Shown here: one piece after another, positions 33,001 through 44,901 of the stretch
Layout of the letters: the number at the start of each line of letters is the position of its first letter
Numbering within the stretch: the first letter of the stretch is position 1
The notes under the pieces: model-generated
What the model saw: only the letters and a program-made list of their open reading frames with translations
Database searches by the model: none
Told to the model about the DNA's origin: nothing
Program-made: the position numbers and the translations under genes
NCBI GenBank assembly: GCA_025602905.1
Contig: JAHLKI010000009.1
Span: 124,001-188,000, forward strand
Direction: 5' to 3'
Origin: Phlyctochytrium arcticum
Lineage: Eukaryota; Chytridiomycota; Chytridiomycetes; Chytridiales; Chytridiaceae
Length of the DNA stretch: 64,000 nt

Positions 33001-35414
33001 GGCACCTTCCAGTTTCATGAACTCTTTAGAGTGAGACGGATTCTGAAACAATCCTTCCAAGAACCGTGCAATGATATCCACAAACTGAGCTACTTTCGAA
33101 TCCCTCTTATCCTCGTCCCTAGGTACATTGCTCTCCAAATCTCTCGATTTGCTTGTGGCCAGGCAACAGAACCTTCTTTCCTCCGCACTTGGAGCAACTT
33201 GCCCTAAATCGATGACTTTCTTGAGAACCTTGATAATGGCGCTCATCACATCATCCTTTAAAGATGGATGATGGCGGATGAGCTCGTCCATAGAATTTCC
33301 AACAAGATTGGGAACATCATTGTCCTGAAGCGATCGAATGTGTTCCTCTGAAATAAGGACATTCAGAAAGTTTTCGATGGGTTTTACTTCGTTAAATTTG
33401 TCCAATCCAGGTTGGTTTAGGCATATTGCTCCGAAAGCCGTAGGTAAAGCCGAAACTACTTCCGCAGACACCGGGATGTTACTGGATATCGCTGTCAGTA
33501 GAGCTTGCGGCAACTGCGCCTCTTGGAGAATTGGCAAACAGGTTGGCTCATTGTGAATGAAGGTCGACATAATGTTGACTGACAAACCAAAGACACTAGC
33601 ACCGTAAAAATTGCAATCCTGGAAGATCGCTAAAAGCGACGCAGGCAAAGTTGTTTCCACTAGATTCCTCAATCGATCCGCAGTACCGGAAGTTTGCATC
33701 ATGTGAAGGACAAACTTCAGCAGAGCCCTTAAAATAGCAGTACGTTCATGCGGGATATCGGGCTTTCCTACGGAGGTACCGTCCTCCAATTCCATACTTG
33801 TAGTAGATGACTTCAGGCTGTCGCAAAATTGAACTTCTTCCTTGATACGGTCGACAAGTGTTTCTAAACCGTTGGCTGCCGCGAAGGGGGCGAATGAGGA
33901 CACAAAACCAAAGATTAAGCTGTCCAATAGCAGAACGTTCTTGGTAACGGTTCTCAGGTGAGTGGACGTTGTGCAACCCATTAGCTGAACCAAGACGGGG
34001 AGAATTCCTGCCGAAATAATCATATTGCCACCAGACTGCGTTGTCGAAATGTACGTCAAAAAAGCAAAGAAGGCATCCAGATATTCTGCGCCAAAGGTTG
34101 AGGCTCCTGACGCAATGTCATTCACAATTTTCCGCAGCACGAACATGAGGGTTCCGTGATTGGCGGAAGCATTCATTCCATTCAGTACTTCGCTCAGGCG
34201 GCTTCGCTGATGCGCTATACTGTCGAGAGCGAAAATTGTTGCTGTTTGCACATCCAGTAAACCGCCATCATCCATGACAGCATTGTCTGCTTGTAATGTA
34301 TCCGCCAGTTTCTGAATTAGGTCCGGCTCGTAAGTCAAAACTTTGCTGTTGAGTTGCTCGTCAGTACCCAAGGTGGCGATAATTGAAATGGCCAATAAAC
34401 GAATAGTGAGAAGCTGTCGCCGTATTTGCACATTTGTGCATCCGGCAGCGATACGCACAGCATGGAAAAGCGCCAAATGTTGGTCCTGTGGAACGGAATA
34501 CTGCTTTGTCAGATCTTCAAAAATTGAGCGTACATTGACTTTTCCATCGGACTCTTCCGTAATTTTAGCAGTTTCACCAGAGTGAATTGTGACTAATCCA
34601 GGAGATATGCCACCGGCCGCTGAAGCTGGGCCTTTTGGTTTCGTCGGAGTTTCCAAGTCGACTGACTTTTGGGACCGAGACGACACTGCAGAAGGATCCG
34701 TGCGATAAAACTTGAAATCTACACTCTGAGCCGCCACCGGAATGACAAAAGTGCTTGATGCAATGTCACGAATGCCGACTCCACTCCATGCGGAGCCCCA
34801 GTGTTGCGCAAAAACGGATGTTCTCTCATGAGCTGCAGCTAGGGTATTCTTTACAGATCGCTGATTGCCAAGACGCTGAGCGGGTCTGAGGAGCAATCGT
34901 AATGTGGCGGAAAGCACATCCAAATCACTGGTCAGGAGCAATGCAGTCAAATGCTGGAGAAATAAAGTCAAGCGTTTAGGCACAGCTACAAGGAAGGACT
35001 AGCAATAACATTGCTCACCTCGTAAGAATTGTAGAGACTACGATTGGTGCAATTTTCCCACAGCACCGTTGTAAATCGGAGAACACTGAGTAAAACTACC
35101 TGATCCTTTTCTTCAAAGGGACGCGACTGAATGCTGTCGGTAATATACTCTTTCACTATCTTTTCAAGCAAGGTATCAAAGCGGTTCAGAACAGCAAGCC
35201 AATGAAATAAATCTGTTCGGGGAAACGGCCAAGCATAACTCGATCCAACGTGCTCTGGTAGTGCGTCGTCACTGCACGTCAACAAGTTGTCCCGGAGTTC
35301 CTTCACCTTCGGGGCCTAAAGCGGAAATGTTGAGTACCTGCTGGACAATACAATATTTTTGGACTTTACCAGTGGTGTAAGGCGCTTTGGGGGGGCTTTT
35401 GTGATTAGCCCCAT
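24002..35414 (-). CDS. TOM1: giant HECT E3 ubiquitin ligase, TOM1/HUWE1 family
   Basis: Seven exons (minus): 35414-35370, 35315-35019, 34953-32286, 32216-31983, 31933-24220, 24164-24079, 24018-24002; all phases agree, about 3686 aa. The N-terminal armadillo-like arrays (DUF908/DUF913) include SYEHLTALLLTSDLDV, formed across a splice. A UBA domain (LINMGFPQSAAEQAL) is near 1260. A very acidic Asp/Glu tract follows near 2130-2260, then a charged coiled coil and two UBM ubiquitin-binding motifs (ALPDDLRQEVL, ALPDDIREEVL) near 2600-2660. The HECT domain fills the last 350 residues, with catalytic Cys in SAHTCFNQLDLP (about 3653) created by a splice that leaves TG in one exon and C in the next. 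The C-terminus GFGFA is canonical. It acts in proteotoxic stress, mRNA export and histone turnover in yeast. Confidence 0.95.
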
Positions 35415-35907
35415 GACGAAATGTAACCACTTCGGTAAGTTTCAAGCAGAAAGGTCCTGTTAGAAGTTACTAGTAAGCGAAAGGGCTCGACATGTAAGGA
35501 AAGTAGCATTCAGATCTTACGTAGTTATACAGTTGTATTGTTATTTGGGAGGTAGATCCGGGATCTCTTTCTGTTGTTCACCTGCTTTCAATTGTTGACT
35601 TGGTGGGGAAGGCGAATCACCGAATGCATCTCAGTCACGTGACTGTCGCGCTTTCAGGCAGTTCAGGCTTTCAGGGTTGCTGGTTGAAGAAAGGGATCAC
35701 ATTTCAACTTTGCAAATGTATTACAATGAGAGGGAGAAAAATCAGATTTTGGTATATACAATGAGAAGGGAATAACTAAAAGACTGAACTGCTTGTCCGC
35801 GTTTTAATAACGGAGTAAAATGTCAAAATCTTGCCCGCCCTTATACCGGCAATACAGTACCAGCTTTGCCGATGGAGAAAATCGTGTCCAAAGAAGAAAC
35901 TATGAAA
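35415..35907. other. intergenic between TOM1 and SKN7
   Basis: About 490 bases without a gene, holding the TOM1 promoter and the SKN7 3' end. A 14-nt palindrome CAGTCACGTGACTG with a central CACGTG E-box lies at 35632-35645, about 220 bases upstream of the TOM1 start codon; a bHLH (CBF1/MYC-like) site is a reasonable guess. Confidence 0.6.
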
Positions 35908-38900
35908 TCAAGTATTGTGACGCGGTCGTTTTCCAGAACCGCTACCCAAGGGATCCTCGTCAGCGCTGCGTTTAGTGCTATAGACCATCGAGTTCGAACT
36001 TAGATCTGGGGCCATGTTGGGATTAAAAGCTGTGGCATCAGCGGTGCTCATTCCGGAAAACATGCCACTGGTAAACTCATCCATAATAGAAGATGTGCTC
36101 GCGTTTACGTTTGGGGTACCAAGAGGAGAGTCGGCTAACGATGATCCGTCGGTGTCGCTCGCCAGACTCTGTTGCGATTGGGAGGCGGCTGACGGATCAA
36201 AAGCAGAAAGATCCAAATCTTGCAGGTAGTTGTTGCTTAACATCCCGAAAGGCTGAATCCCCAAACCGCCCAGTTCTCCGACGGGCATATTGAGCATATC
36301 TGTAAAATTACTGTCCTGCTGAGAAAATGACTGTACTGAATTTAGAAGGGTCTTCCTGAGATTCGAGGAATTTTGGCTTTCGTCGTCATCAAGTTCTTCA
36401 ATTCGCCCAGCATCTCCAGGAGTTAGGAGGCGCGGGCCACGCGGCACGCCCAACGCAGCTGCTCGCTGGACAACTAGATGGTTGCAGTATCTGTATAGAA
36501 CGGGTGTGAGTTGCAGAGTTCGAAAAATGCGGTGAAGGCCCCAACCTTTCAATCATGGATAGCATGCTATGCTTGTTGAATGGTTTTGCCAAGATATCGT
36601 TCATGCCATTCGCCAGATATGTCATACAATCATTGGCAGTCGTATTTGATGTCATGGAAATGATGGGTGTGAGCTGATCAAATTGCCGAATGCGATTGGT
36701 GGCGGTGACCCCATCGAGATTTGGCATGACAATATCCTACATCAAATTTGATAAGTGCTTCCCTGGTAAACTTACAGCGACAGATATTTACCATCAGAAC
36801 AATGTCGTACTTGTTGCCAACTCCCATTCGCTCGACGGCATCTAGTCCATCGACGGCTACATCGAAAGCACAGCCAAATACTTGTAACAATTTGCTGGAC
36901 AATTTCCGACAAGTGATGTCATCTTCCACCAACAACACTTTGGGGGGAACAGACCTACAGGATGGAAGTTAAGATACACATTCGGAAAAGTCTTGCCGAG
37001 CGTCCAAAAACATTGCCTTACCAAGGAGGAACAAAAGTTGCGCGTGTCACCCGCATACTATTTGGTGGTCGATTACTATTACCTGACGAGCTTGATCCAT
37101 CTGACGAGTCAGAATTATCCTCACGTCGGGGGGTGAAGCCCCCGAGAGTGAACACCGTCAAACCACCCTTTTGCGTTTGCTGCAATGTTGGCCCTGGGTG
37201 AGACTTCGAGAAACCATGTGCACCAGCACCGCTGTTAGCCGAGCCTGCGTTGAGTCTCAAGGAACTATCCAGGCTGGAGAGATCCTCGGCTGATAGGGAA
37301 TTAGCAGCCTGACCAAAAGTCGAGGGCGGAGCGCTGGTACCCATCACGCTATATGCCTCTTGCACGTGCCGGCTGATCTCATTCATCTGATGGAAACTGG
37401 CACGTGCTACCTCCTGATATGTATCAAGCAGTTTCTGCGCTTGGTCTTTCGGAAGATCCAAGGCGCTCGGGTTCATAATGGTATTCATGTTCAAGTCGGG
37501 TTGTAGGCTATGCGAGGCCTGTGAGAGCGATGACGACGACGGAATGGACGTCTTGGTAAAGGCGAATGGGGTAATAAATGGGGACTCCTCCATCCGTGAT
37601 GACGGCGATTGACTGTCCACTGGTGCGGATACTGACGGCAATCCCATTCGGGATGTCCCCGCCAGATGAAATTTTTCGGTAGAATCTGAACCGCGCTCTT
37701 TAACATTCAATTCTCAAACAATGTTGACGCTCTTACTCACCTGCGTCTTTGCCCACAATATAATCTACCAAATTTCGAATAACCTGGTCCTGAGCAACCA
37801 TATTTTTCCGGAAATTGAGTATTTCTTCTACAACCATGCGATAGTTCCGACTAAGGCCCTGCAGGTAGGCAGCAATATCCGACTGAAGTCTTGTGAGACT
37901 GTCAACTTGTGTTTGTAAATCGTTTGTATCCTTGCGAAGCTCTGTTGTAAGGGAGTCGGCAATCGCGGGCACATGGCTATTGGGTGCAGTGGTAACTTTT
38001 GGCTTGCTCGCCGGGGTTTTTCGACGAATACTATCAAGCTTTTCCTTTTTATTGTATTGAAAATTCGGATGTTGAAATTCCCATGCCTAAATCCATTGTT
38101 AGCTCCACCCACTGATACCTTGTAGGATCATTGCCCACCTGGTCCCCGTACAACCTTCCATCGTCCTGACTTTTGATTTTGTGAAATCCGTATTTGTTCA
38201 ATTGTCGAACAAAGCTCGCCGGGTTATTGTGCTTAAAGTGCTTGGGAAGAACATTCTTGGCGAATTCATTCGGCTCTTTTACCACGAAGGTGTCGCCATG
38301 AACCCCCCAGGACACAATGTCAGAATAGGAGGTATCTTCCAACATCCTAACATCAAAGAATGTGAATAACCTGATTTGTTCAATTTTTAGGCTGCGTGAA
38401 CTAACCGAAACAATTTCTTCACAAAGTCGGGTATCCCGGTAGATGTGGTACCTGATGAGGTGGTACCGGCTGACGGTTGTAACGCGCCAGATTGGTTCAA
38501 ATCGCCATCATCCAAATCATCCTGATCTGCATCTGGACTTGTTGGTGATACGACTACGGTGTTTAGGGATGTTGGATGTTTAGTGATTGGCGAGGTAGGT
38601 TCCGGGAGCTCATTTCCGGCTTGAGACGAGCCTTGCAGCGATTTCAAATGCGATGTTTCTTTTTGTGAGTGTGATTGCGGCTGCGAGGTCGGTGGATGCG
38701 CAGATGTGGGAGCTTGGCTCGTTTCGTGTTGTTGAAAGCTTGATGGACGGGCCCCGTTACTGTCTTCTGCACGTGGTGTAGTAGGTGTTGTGGGATGCGA
38801 TCCATGTGGATTGCTCATGGGACGGGGTGGAGCAGGTACGTTTGAACCTTGGGGGTAATGCGCATAATGCGGCATTTGACCTGGAGCTTGAGGCTGTTGA

Positions 38901-39283
38901 TGGTGCTGCTGAAGATGCTGCTGGTGCGATTGTTGCTGGCTCTGCGGTGAATGCTGATGCTGATGTTCATGCGGATGAGGATGATGCGAAGAAGGAGGAG
39001 GGGCATACTGAGCATGATGATGCATCACCATCGGTGGTTGTGGTGGTGGATACGTTGCCGCATTTGGATTGGGCATCCTTTGATGAGCGCTAGACGGGGG
39101 TATCGAGGAGTGCGCCGGCGCAAGACCACCACCATGATGTGGAGGAGGGGGCATGTGGGCATGATGGTTGGGAGGTGGTGGAGGAGGAGGATACTGGGCA
39201 TACCCCGCAGGAGGGTAGTGTGGCGGATAAGGCGGCGGCCTCACATGGTGGTGGTGGTATGGTGGATTGAGCTGCTGCGACAT
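35908..39283 (-). CDS. SKN7: SKN7/PRR1-type response regulator with HSF DNA-binding domain
   Basis: Seven exons (minus): 39283-38406, 38346-38139, 38086-37741, 37697-37022, 36954-36792, 36736-36546, 36490-35908; all phases agree, 1014 aa. The first about 280 residues are His/Pro/Gln-rich. The HSF-type domain (PDFVKKLFRMLEDTSYSD..., NNPASFVRQLNKYGFHKI, AWEFQHPNF) follows at about 283-385, then a coiled coil to about 500. The receiver starts near 705: VLLVEDD, phospho-acceptor Asp as the first codon of exon 6 (DIVMPNLDG, D758), T786 in ISMTSN and K808 in LAKPF. It is the output of fungal osmotic and oxidative phosphorelays. A start at 39313 is possible. The C-terminal 190 residues are Ser/Asp-rich. 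Confidence 0.93.
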
Positions 39284-40662
39284 TGCCCAACGGTATTTAT
39301 GAGAGTAAAGCACGCAGTATAACGATAGTTGCAGAGGCCTTGTTTATCCGAGCTCAAGCAGGTCTGCGTATCCCGGCGTTCCTTCGTTTCGTCGCGGGGA
39401 TTCCCGTGAATGTGCACTGACCTTCCCAACGGTAAGCTACCCGCGGACGCTGCTGAGCGAGATTGCAGCAGCTCTTGAGGTCGGTGGTCGGCGGGGACGA
39501 CGGAAACGGCACGGAAACTCAGGGGTATTTGTTGCGCAAGTGTTCTGGAGATTCAACTTTGGCTGTCGCGCCAAAACAAAGGAGCTTCGTGGCTGCTGGT
39601 GCAGTTGGGTTCGGTCCTACCCCGTGCTGCAGTCCTTGGTTGTCGTCGAGACTGGAGGTGCAAAACACAGCGCAGGATCGAAAAGGTATAGGGATCGTTG
39701 GTGGCAAAGGACACTTTCAGCAGAGTGGTTGCTTTTGGTCCTCCGATAAAATTATCCTACCCCGCGGATTGCGGAATTGTATTTTGGGCACCGGAAACAA
39801 CCAACCGACCCCTACTGGAAGCAACCGCGAAGCGTGGATTGGAAATACGATGCGCAAGAAGCGAGGAAACCGTATGCTCTAGTCAATGCTTCCATGGTCA
39901 GACTATAACGGCTGAATGAATTCAATTCTATGATGACTTTCCATCGACATGTTATGCAGTACAATCCCGGCCAAACGCAAAGCGATGCAATCAGTGGCAA
40001 GTCTTCCGTAGTGTGCACAGCGATTGAACACTCGCTACTGTTCTTCAATTCCAGTCCGACTTTATCCTTTGCGGCGGTCGTCCGAGGGCTATTGCATTGC
40101 TCAAGTAGTCAGAAAAGGTACATTTAACATTCAAATGATGTGTTTGCCGGCAGAGTGGATCTTCGTGGCCAGCCCGTCTTATTAGGGAGCGAGAAAGCGC
40201 TTAACGGTGCTCACATTCGAAGTTTGATGATGGGTCCGCCCTGCATTTGGGTGGCCATCCCCCAGACTGTCGACAGCCACAGTGCAAACCCTCTGATATA
40301 TATCAACTGATACCGGATCATCATCGGCGAGCAGTGAAGGACTACGGACTAATAATTAATTTCTAATCAAACAAATCATCATTCTTCTGTTACTTTTCGA
40401 GTTTCTCCATGGGCATGGGACCAGTTCCCTGTATATAAACTCCTCACCGTAGATTGGCGGCTATTACAGGCCCACGCAATACGTAACAGATGTGTCCGAC
40501 CTCGAATTTCAAGCTAATGCACGTTTCGTAATTTTGGGGGGAAACAACCGCTAAGTGGTCAACGGAGACAAGCAGCACCATATTCGCTGCAGATCGCGTG
40601 TGGTGCAAAACCAGCACAACCTTCTTGCGAAATCTAGCAACGTCGGAAATTTGAACAACAGA
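39284..40662. other. 1.4 kb divergent intergenic region, SKN7 / OTU1
   Basis: No recognised gene. The open frames present (longest about 139 codons at 39463, plus) have no domain and no splice partner. It should hold the promoters of SKN7 (minus) and OTU1 (plus). AT-rich patches occur near 40350-40395. Confidence 0.4.
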
Positions 40663-42227
40663 ATGGTAAGTTTGTGCCGTTCTGGTGCACAGTGACGGCT
40701 GCGACTGATAACAGCTCCTTCAGAGAATACGATGCCGAACCTCAAACGGACAATTTGTCATTGGATCCTCCCTCAGTGATTCTTCTTGTCTCGGTGATCT
40801 TCAAGCTGAGATCGAGCAGTCAACAAAAATTTCAATTTCGGCTCAAATCCGTGAGAGAGTGGATCTGTGGATTTCCCGACTTATGAACCGTCTCTAATGT
40901 TCAAAATTAGTCAAAATCGGCTTTCCGCCCAAACCATTGTCTGGGAACTTTACCAAGGCATCATCATTGGCCGACTGTGGCATTCAGGATGGTGGCCAAA
41001 TAATCATTGAGGAGAACAAAACCCAGGATGGACCATATATCCCTCTACCAGTACCGCTCTCACAGGAACCTGCTCCTACAACAAATATAGGCGGCCTTGC
41101 GGCTGTCTCGCCAGATGGTATTGCTTTACCTGAAGGGGTACTTGTAGTGCGCGTACGTTTGGGAAATCCGACCACGAAATTGTCATGAGAGCGCTGTTCC
41201 TCAACTTGTATGCTTAGGAAATGAAAGATGATAATAGTTGCTTGTTCCGATCAATAGGGTGAATATCAGTCAAGCATGTTCGATTGCAACTCGCAGCTGA
41301 TACCACCAACAGCTATACACTGGAGCGCACGCCCGAAGTGAGCGACAAACTTCGAAAAGGTGAGCTTATTTCACTTGCATCTTCCTTTTGATGAAGCTAA
41401 ACCACTTACGACCCCCCTTAGTTGTAGCAAATGCGATCCGGAATGACCCTTCTACCTACAATGAGGCCATTCTCGGCAGACCGCCCAAGGCGTATGTTGA
41501 CTGGATCCTCCAACCAAACAGTTGGGGTGGCGCCATCGAGCTGGCCATCTTCTCGGATCATTACAAAGTAGGTGGGTACCGCACGACTGAGTGTAAATAT
41601 GAAAGGTTACACATCCTAAACCACAAATGTAGAAATTGATTCTATCGATGTAGCCAGTTTGCGAGTTGATCGCTTCGGTAGTGCTAATGTATTTCGCGTT
41701 CGTGTTCATGCTCATTTTATTGACCGCTCCCCGTGCTTTTAGGGGAAGGGGCGTATAATCGGCGGGTCCTCGTTCTCTATAGGTTGGTGATAACCCTCCA
41801 GTTTTCGCGTCCATTGTATTGGCAACTAATAATAGTCCCTACTTTTAGTGGGATTCATTATGACGCGGTGGCCCTAGCACCATCTCATGATGCTCCAATG
41901 GACTTTGATCAAACTGCTTTTGAGCAGAAAGATGGAGACCGGATCCTTACAGCTGGTGTGGAGCTTGCAGATATCTATCGAAAGGTAGCGCCAATTGCAC
42001 ACGTCTCAATGGTACAAAAGTCTCATCTATCTTCTCAGAAGCACAAGTATACGGATCTGGCCAATTTCACATTACGATGTGGTATTTGCAAGAAGGTATG
42101 GCATCTAACCCCACACTTGACTTACTACGGTATTGACCTCGAGTTATTCCAGGGCTTGCGAGGTCAGAAGGAAGCTCAAGCACATGCAATGGAGAGTGGA
42201 CACACTAGCTTCACTGAATATTCCTAA
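40663..42227 (+). CDS. OTU1: OTU1/YOD1 deubiquitinase
   Basis: Eleven exons, 320 aa: 40663-40665, 40724-40850, 40911-41152, 41218-41258, 41313-41359, 41422-41571, 41633-41677, 41743-41782, 41849-41984, 42039-42095, 42153-42227. The first exon is only the ATG; the next codons (RIRCRTSNGQ) match the usual UBX-like N-terminus, and the fold ends with ILKIGFPPKPLSG and ADCGIQDGGQIIIEE. The OTU domain has the catalytic DDNSCLFR (C132) and GIHYDAV (H235), with WGGAIELAIFSDHY and VASLRVDRFG between. The C-terminal C2H2 finger is C291, C294, H307, H313. It works with CDC48/p97 in ER-associated degradation. Every junction restores family motifs, so the model is strong. Confidence 0.93.
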
Positions 42228-42603
42228 AAGCATGTCTGATGATTGGGCATTGATTTGGGCGTTACTACTCGGCGTGCATCGGGATTGTAAATGTAATAGG
42301 TTTCCTCAAGTACTCCATAGTCTGTGCCAAACTCGACACCTTGGGTTGAGTTCAGCTGATTCGACCAAGTCCTTCCCACCCCATTCTGCAACTATCCTGT
42401 GATCGACCGCGAATCGAGCAGGTTGCACTGGTTCAGAGTGCAAAAATCAGTTCTCGAACAGATCAGATCCTGGATCAGATCCATGACAAAATTCTGTGCG
42501 ACATGTTTGTTGCCATGGCAAAGTATGACACTCCTCCCTCCATCTGATCTTTTGGGGAAGAACATTTTTGAACCTGTCAATTGACAACGGGCTCAACAAC
42601 AAC
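42228..42603. other. intergenic, OTU1 to D2HGDH
   Basis: About 375 bases without a gene. It contains an inverted pair around 42458-42484 (AGATCAGATCC...GGATCAGATCC-like repeats), otherwise nothing I can name. Confidence 0.35.
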
Positions 42604-44447
42604 ATGAGTCTATGTAGAGGCCAAGGGTCGGCTCTGCGAGCAGGTCTGTTGCCCTCGATCAGAAGGGGAATACTTCAAAGCTCCTTCACGAAAGGTGCGG
42701 CGAGGTCCAGGAATTGGAGCTCAACTTCGCATGTGCAAGCCGCGTCTATAGTTCCGACAGCAGAGCGATATCCACATTTGACAAGATCATCCAAATTTGC
42801 GACGATATCTAAAGAGGATGTGGAGTTTTTCAAGAGTACGATAGCTTCCCCAAGTGGTGTATTAACTGCGGCGGACCCGCAAGAGCTTGAAGGTTTTAAT
42901 CAGGTATGACAAACACTCCGAGTCCCACAAAGTCCAATCTTTGTTTATTCCACGTCTCCCAGGACTGGATGAGAAGATTTCAGGGAAAGAGCAGTCTGGT
43001 GCTTCGGCCAAAAACCGCGCTAGAGCTGTCCGCAATACTCCGCCACTGTAATGAGCGTCGCTTGGCGGTTGTCCCACAAGGCGGAAACACTGGCCTCGTT
43101 GGTGGAAGTGTTCCAGTTCATGATGAGATTGTAGTCAGTCTGGCACACATGAATCAAATTCGAGATTTTGATGAAGTGTCTGGAATTTTGACTTGCGATG
43201 CCGGATGCGTTCTAGAAGTACTGGACGGTTGGCTGGCGGAGAAAGGATACATGATGCCATTGGGTTGGTGATGATTGCACGCGTCCGGATTCCAAGGTGA
43301 TTTACTTACCTCTTGAAACAGATTTGGGTGCTAAAGGAAGCTGTCAAATCGGCGGAAATGTGGCTACTAATGCGGGTGGATTACGGCTTCTGCGATATGG
43401 GAGCTTGCACGGAACGGTTTTGTCAATGGAAGTCGTTTTACCGGATGGTCGTATTGTGGAACTTGGGAAGCCTTTACGAAAAGACAACACTGGATACGAC
43501 CTCAAGCAGCTATTTATCGGGTCGGAAGGCACACTCGGCGTTATCACGTCGGTCTCTATTCTTGCCCCACGCCGTCCTAAAGCGGTTAATGTTGGTGAGA
43601 ACCTGCATATGCCATTGTTGGAACTAGGGCTGCAACTAATACGCTTTCTTCTTTAGCTATGTTGGGTGTCAGCGATTTTAACAAAGTACAAGAAGTATTC
43701 AAGCATGCCAAGGCAGATCTGAATGAAATTCTCTCGGCTTTCGAATTTTTCGACCAAACATGTCTCGGACTTGTGAAGCAGCATATACCCACTACTCGGG
43801 AACCTTTCGAAGCGCAAACGCCATTTTATGTCTTGGTAGAAACCAACGGCTCCAACAAAGATCATGATGATGAAAAGCTTTCTCTGTTCCTCGAGCAGCT
43901 GATGACAGATGGAATAATAGAGGATGGCGCTTTGGCTCAGGACTCGAACCAAGCTTCTGGAATGTGGAACATCCGCGAGAGCATTACAGAGTGTCTGGCG
44001 AAAGAAGGTGGAAACTATAAGTTCGACCTTAGCGTTCCTGTTCCACAGCTGTACAGCGTGGTGGAGGACATGCAAAAGCACTTGGCCGACAAAGGTCTAT
44101 ACTCTTTGGATGGGTCCGCTTCCGGAGCTGTGAAGCATATCGTAGGATTTGGACACATGGGCGACGGCAATTTGCATCTCAATCTCACCAGTACAGGCTA
44201 CAGCAAAGAAATTGACACTGCAATCGAACCTCGCCTGTATGAAATTGTACAACGGCACGGCGGTTCCGTCTCTGCAGAGCATGGACTCGGACTGATGAAA
44301 GCACCCTATCTTGGCTACTCCAAAAGCGAGAGCTTCATAGACTTAATGCGAAGTGTCAAATCGGTATTCGATCCCAATGGGATCATGAACCCCTACAAAT
44401 ACTTCCCCCAGCACCAGGACATGTCTGGCTCTGAAGATAAAGCGTAA
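42604..44447 (+). CDS. D2HGDH: D-2-hydroxyglutarate dehydrogenase, mitochondrial, FAD-linked
   Basis: Four exons: 42604-42903, 42963-43263, 43322-43594, 43657-44447; phases agree, 554 aa. It oxidises D-2-hydroxyglutarate (or D-lactate) to the 2-oxo acid with FAD in the mitochondrial matrix. The N-terminus is basic and Ser-rich (presequence), and cleavage is likely near RSRNWSS. The FAD-binding type-4 domain shows [34 protein letters not shown] and the [12 protein letters not shown] block. The C-terminal domain has [13 protein letters not shown] (metal/substrate site) and SAEHGLG. I chose Met 42604 over 42568 because the upstream residues are acidic and not presequence-like. It lies on the same strand as OTU1 and NAP1. 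Confidence 0.93.
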
Positions 44448-44901
44448 TATGTGTAGGAATCCTCCACCTGCCCCCACAAAGAAACTCGCCAAGTCCTCAA
44501 TATCACATCTTTCCCCCGCACTTCAAAATCATTTTGCCTCCTTTTCTAAACAATAAACTCCGAGTTGCATTCATTCTTCGAGAAATATCCTTACGGTCGG
44601 CAAGCGCGTTGAGCAGTGATCTTCCCCCTACCTTACCTGCCTCAGCCAAAGGTACCCAAGTATCTGGTTACCTGCGATGTACGTACAGTACCCTGCGACA
44701 CTCTATTTATGCTGGTGGCTCAGACGGCAAAAGCCTTGATTCACGAAATGTCCACTTACGTAATCCAAATTCCGCGATGCGCGCCTAAATTTTGAACGTG
44801 AGTTTATTAGAATAACCTCTCGAAAGGCCCATTTGTATACCACTTGCTGCTCGATCTTAAACAAGTTTGGGAGTCTTGCAACCGGCTGGTAAATCGGCAA
44901 A
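44448..44901. other. intergenic, D2HGDH to NAP1
   Basis: About 450 bases with no gene recognised. It contains the D2HGDH 3' end and the NAP1 leader, with a possible leader intron (GTGAGTTT near 44798), but no TATA box. Confidence 0.35.

Noticed and set aside
34983..35018. A 33-nt intron in TOM1 ending at the first AG
   Set aside because: The next AG gives a normal 65-nt intron and rebuilds the family motif SYEHLTALL.
38785..39322. Plus-strand frames rich in Met/Arg and Asp/Ala
   Set aside because: They are antisense shadows of the His/Pro/Gln-rich SKN7 exon.
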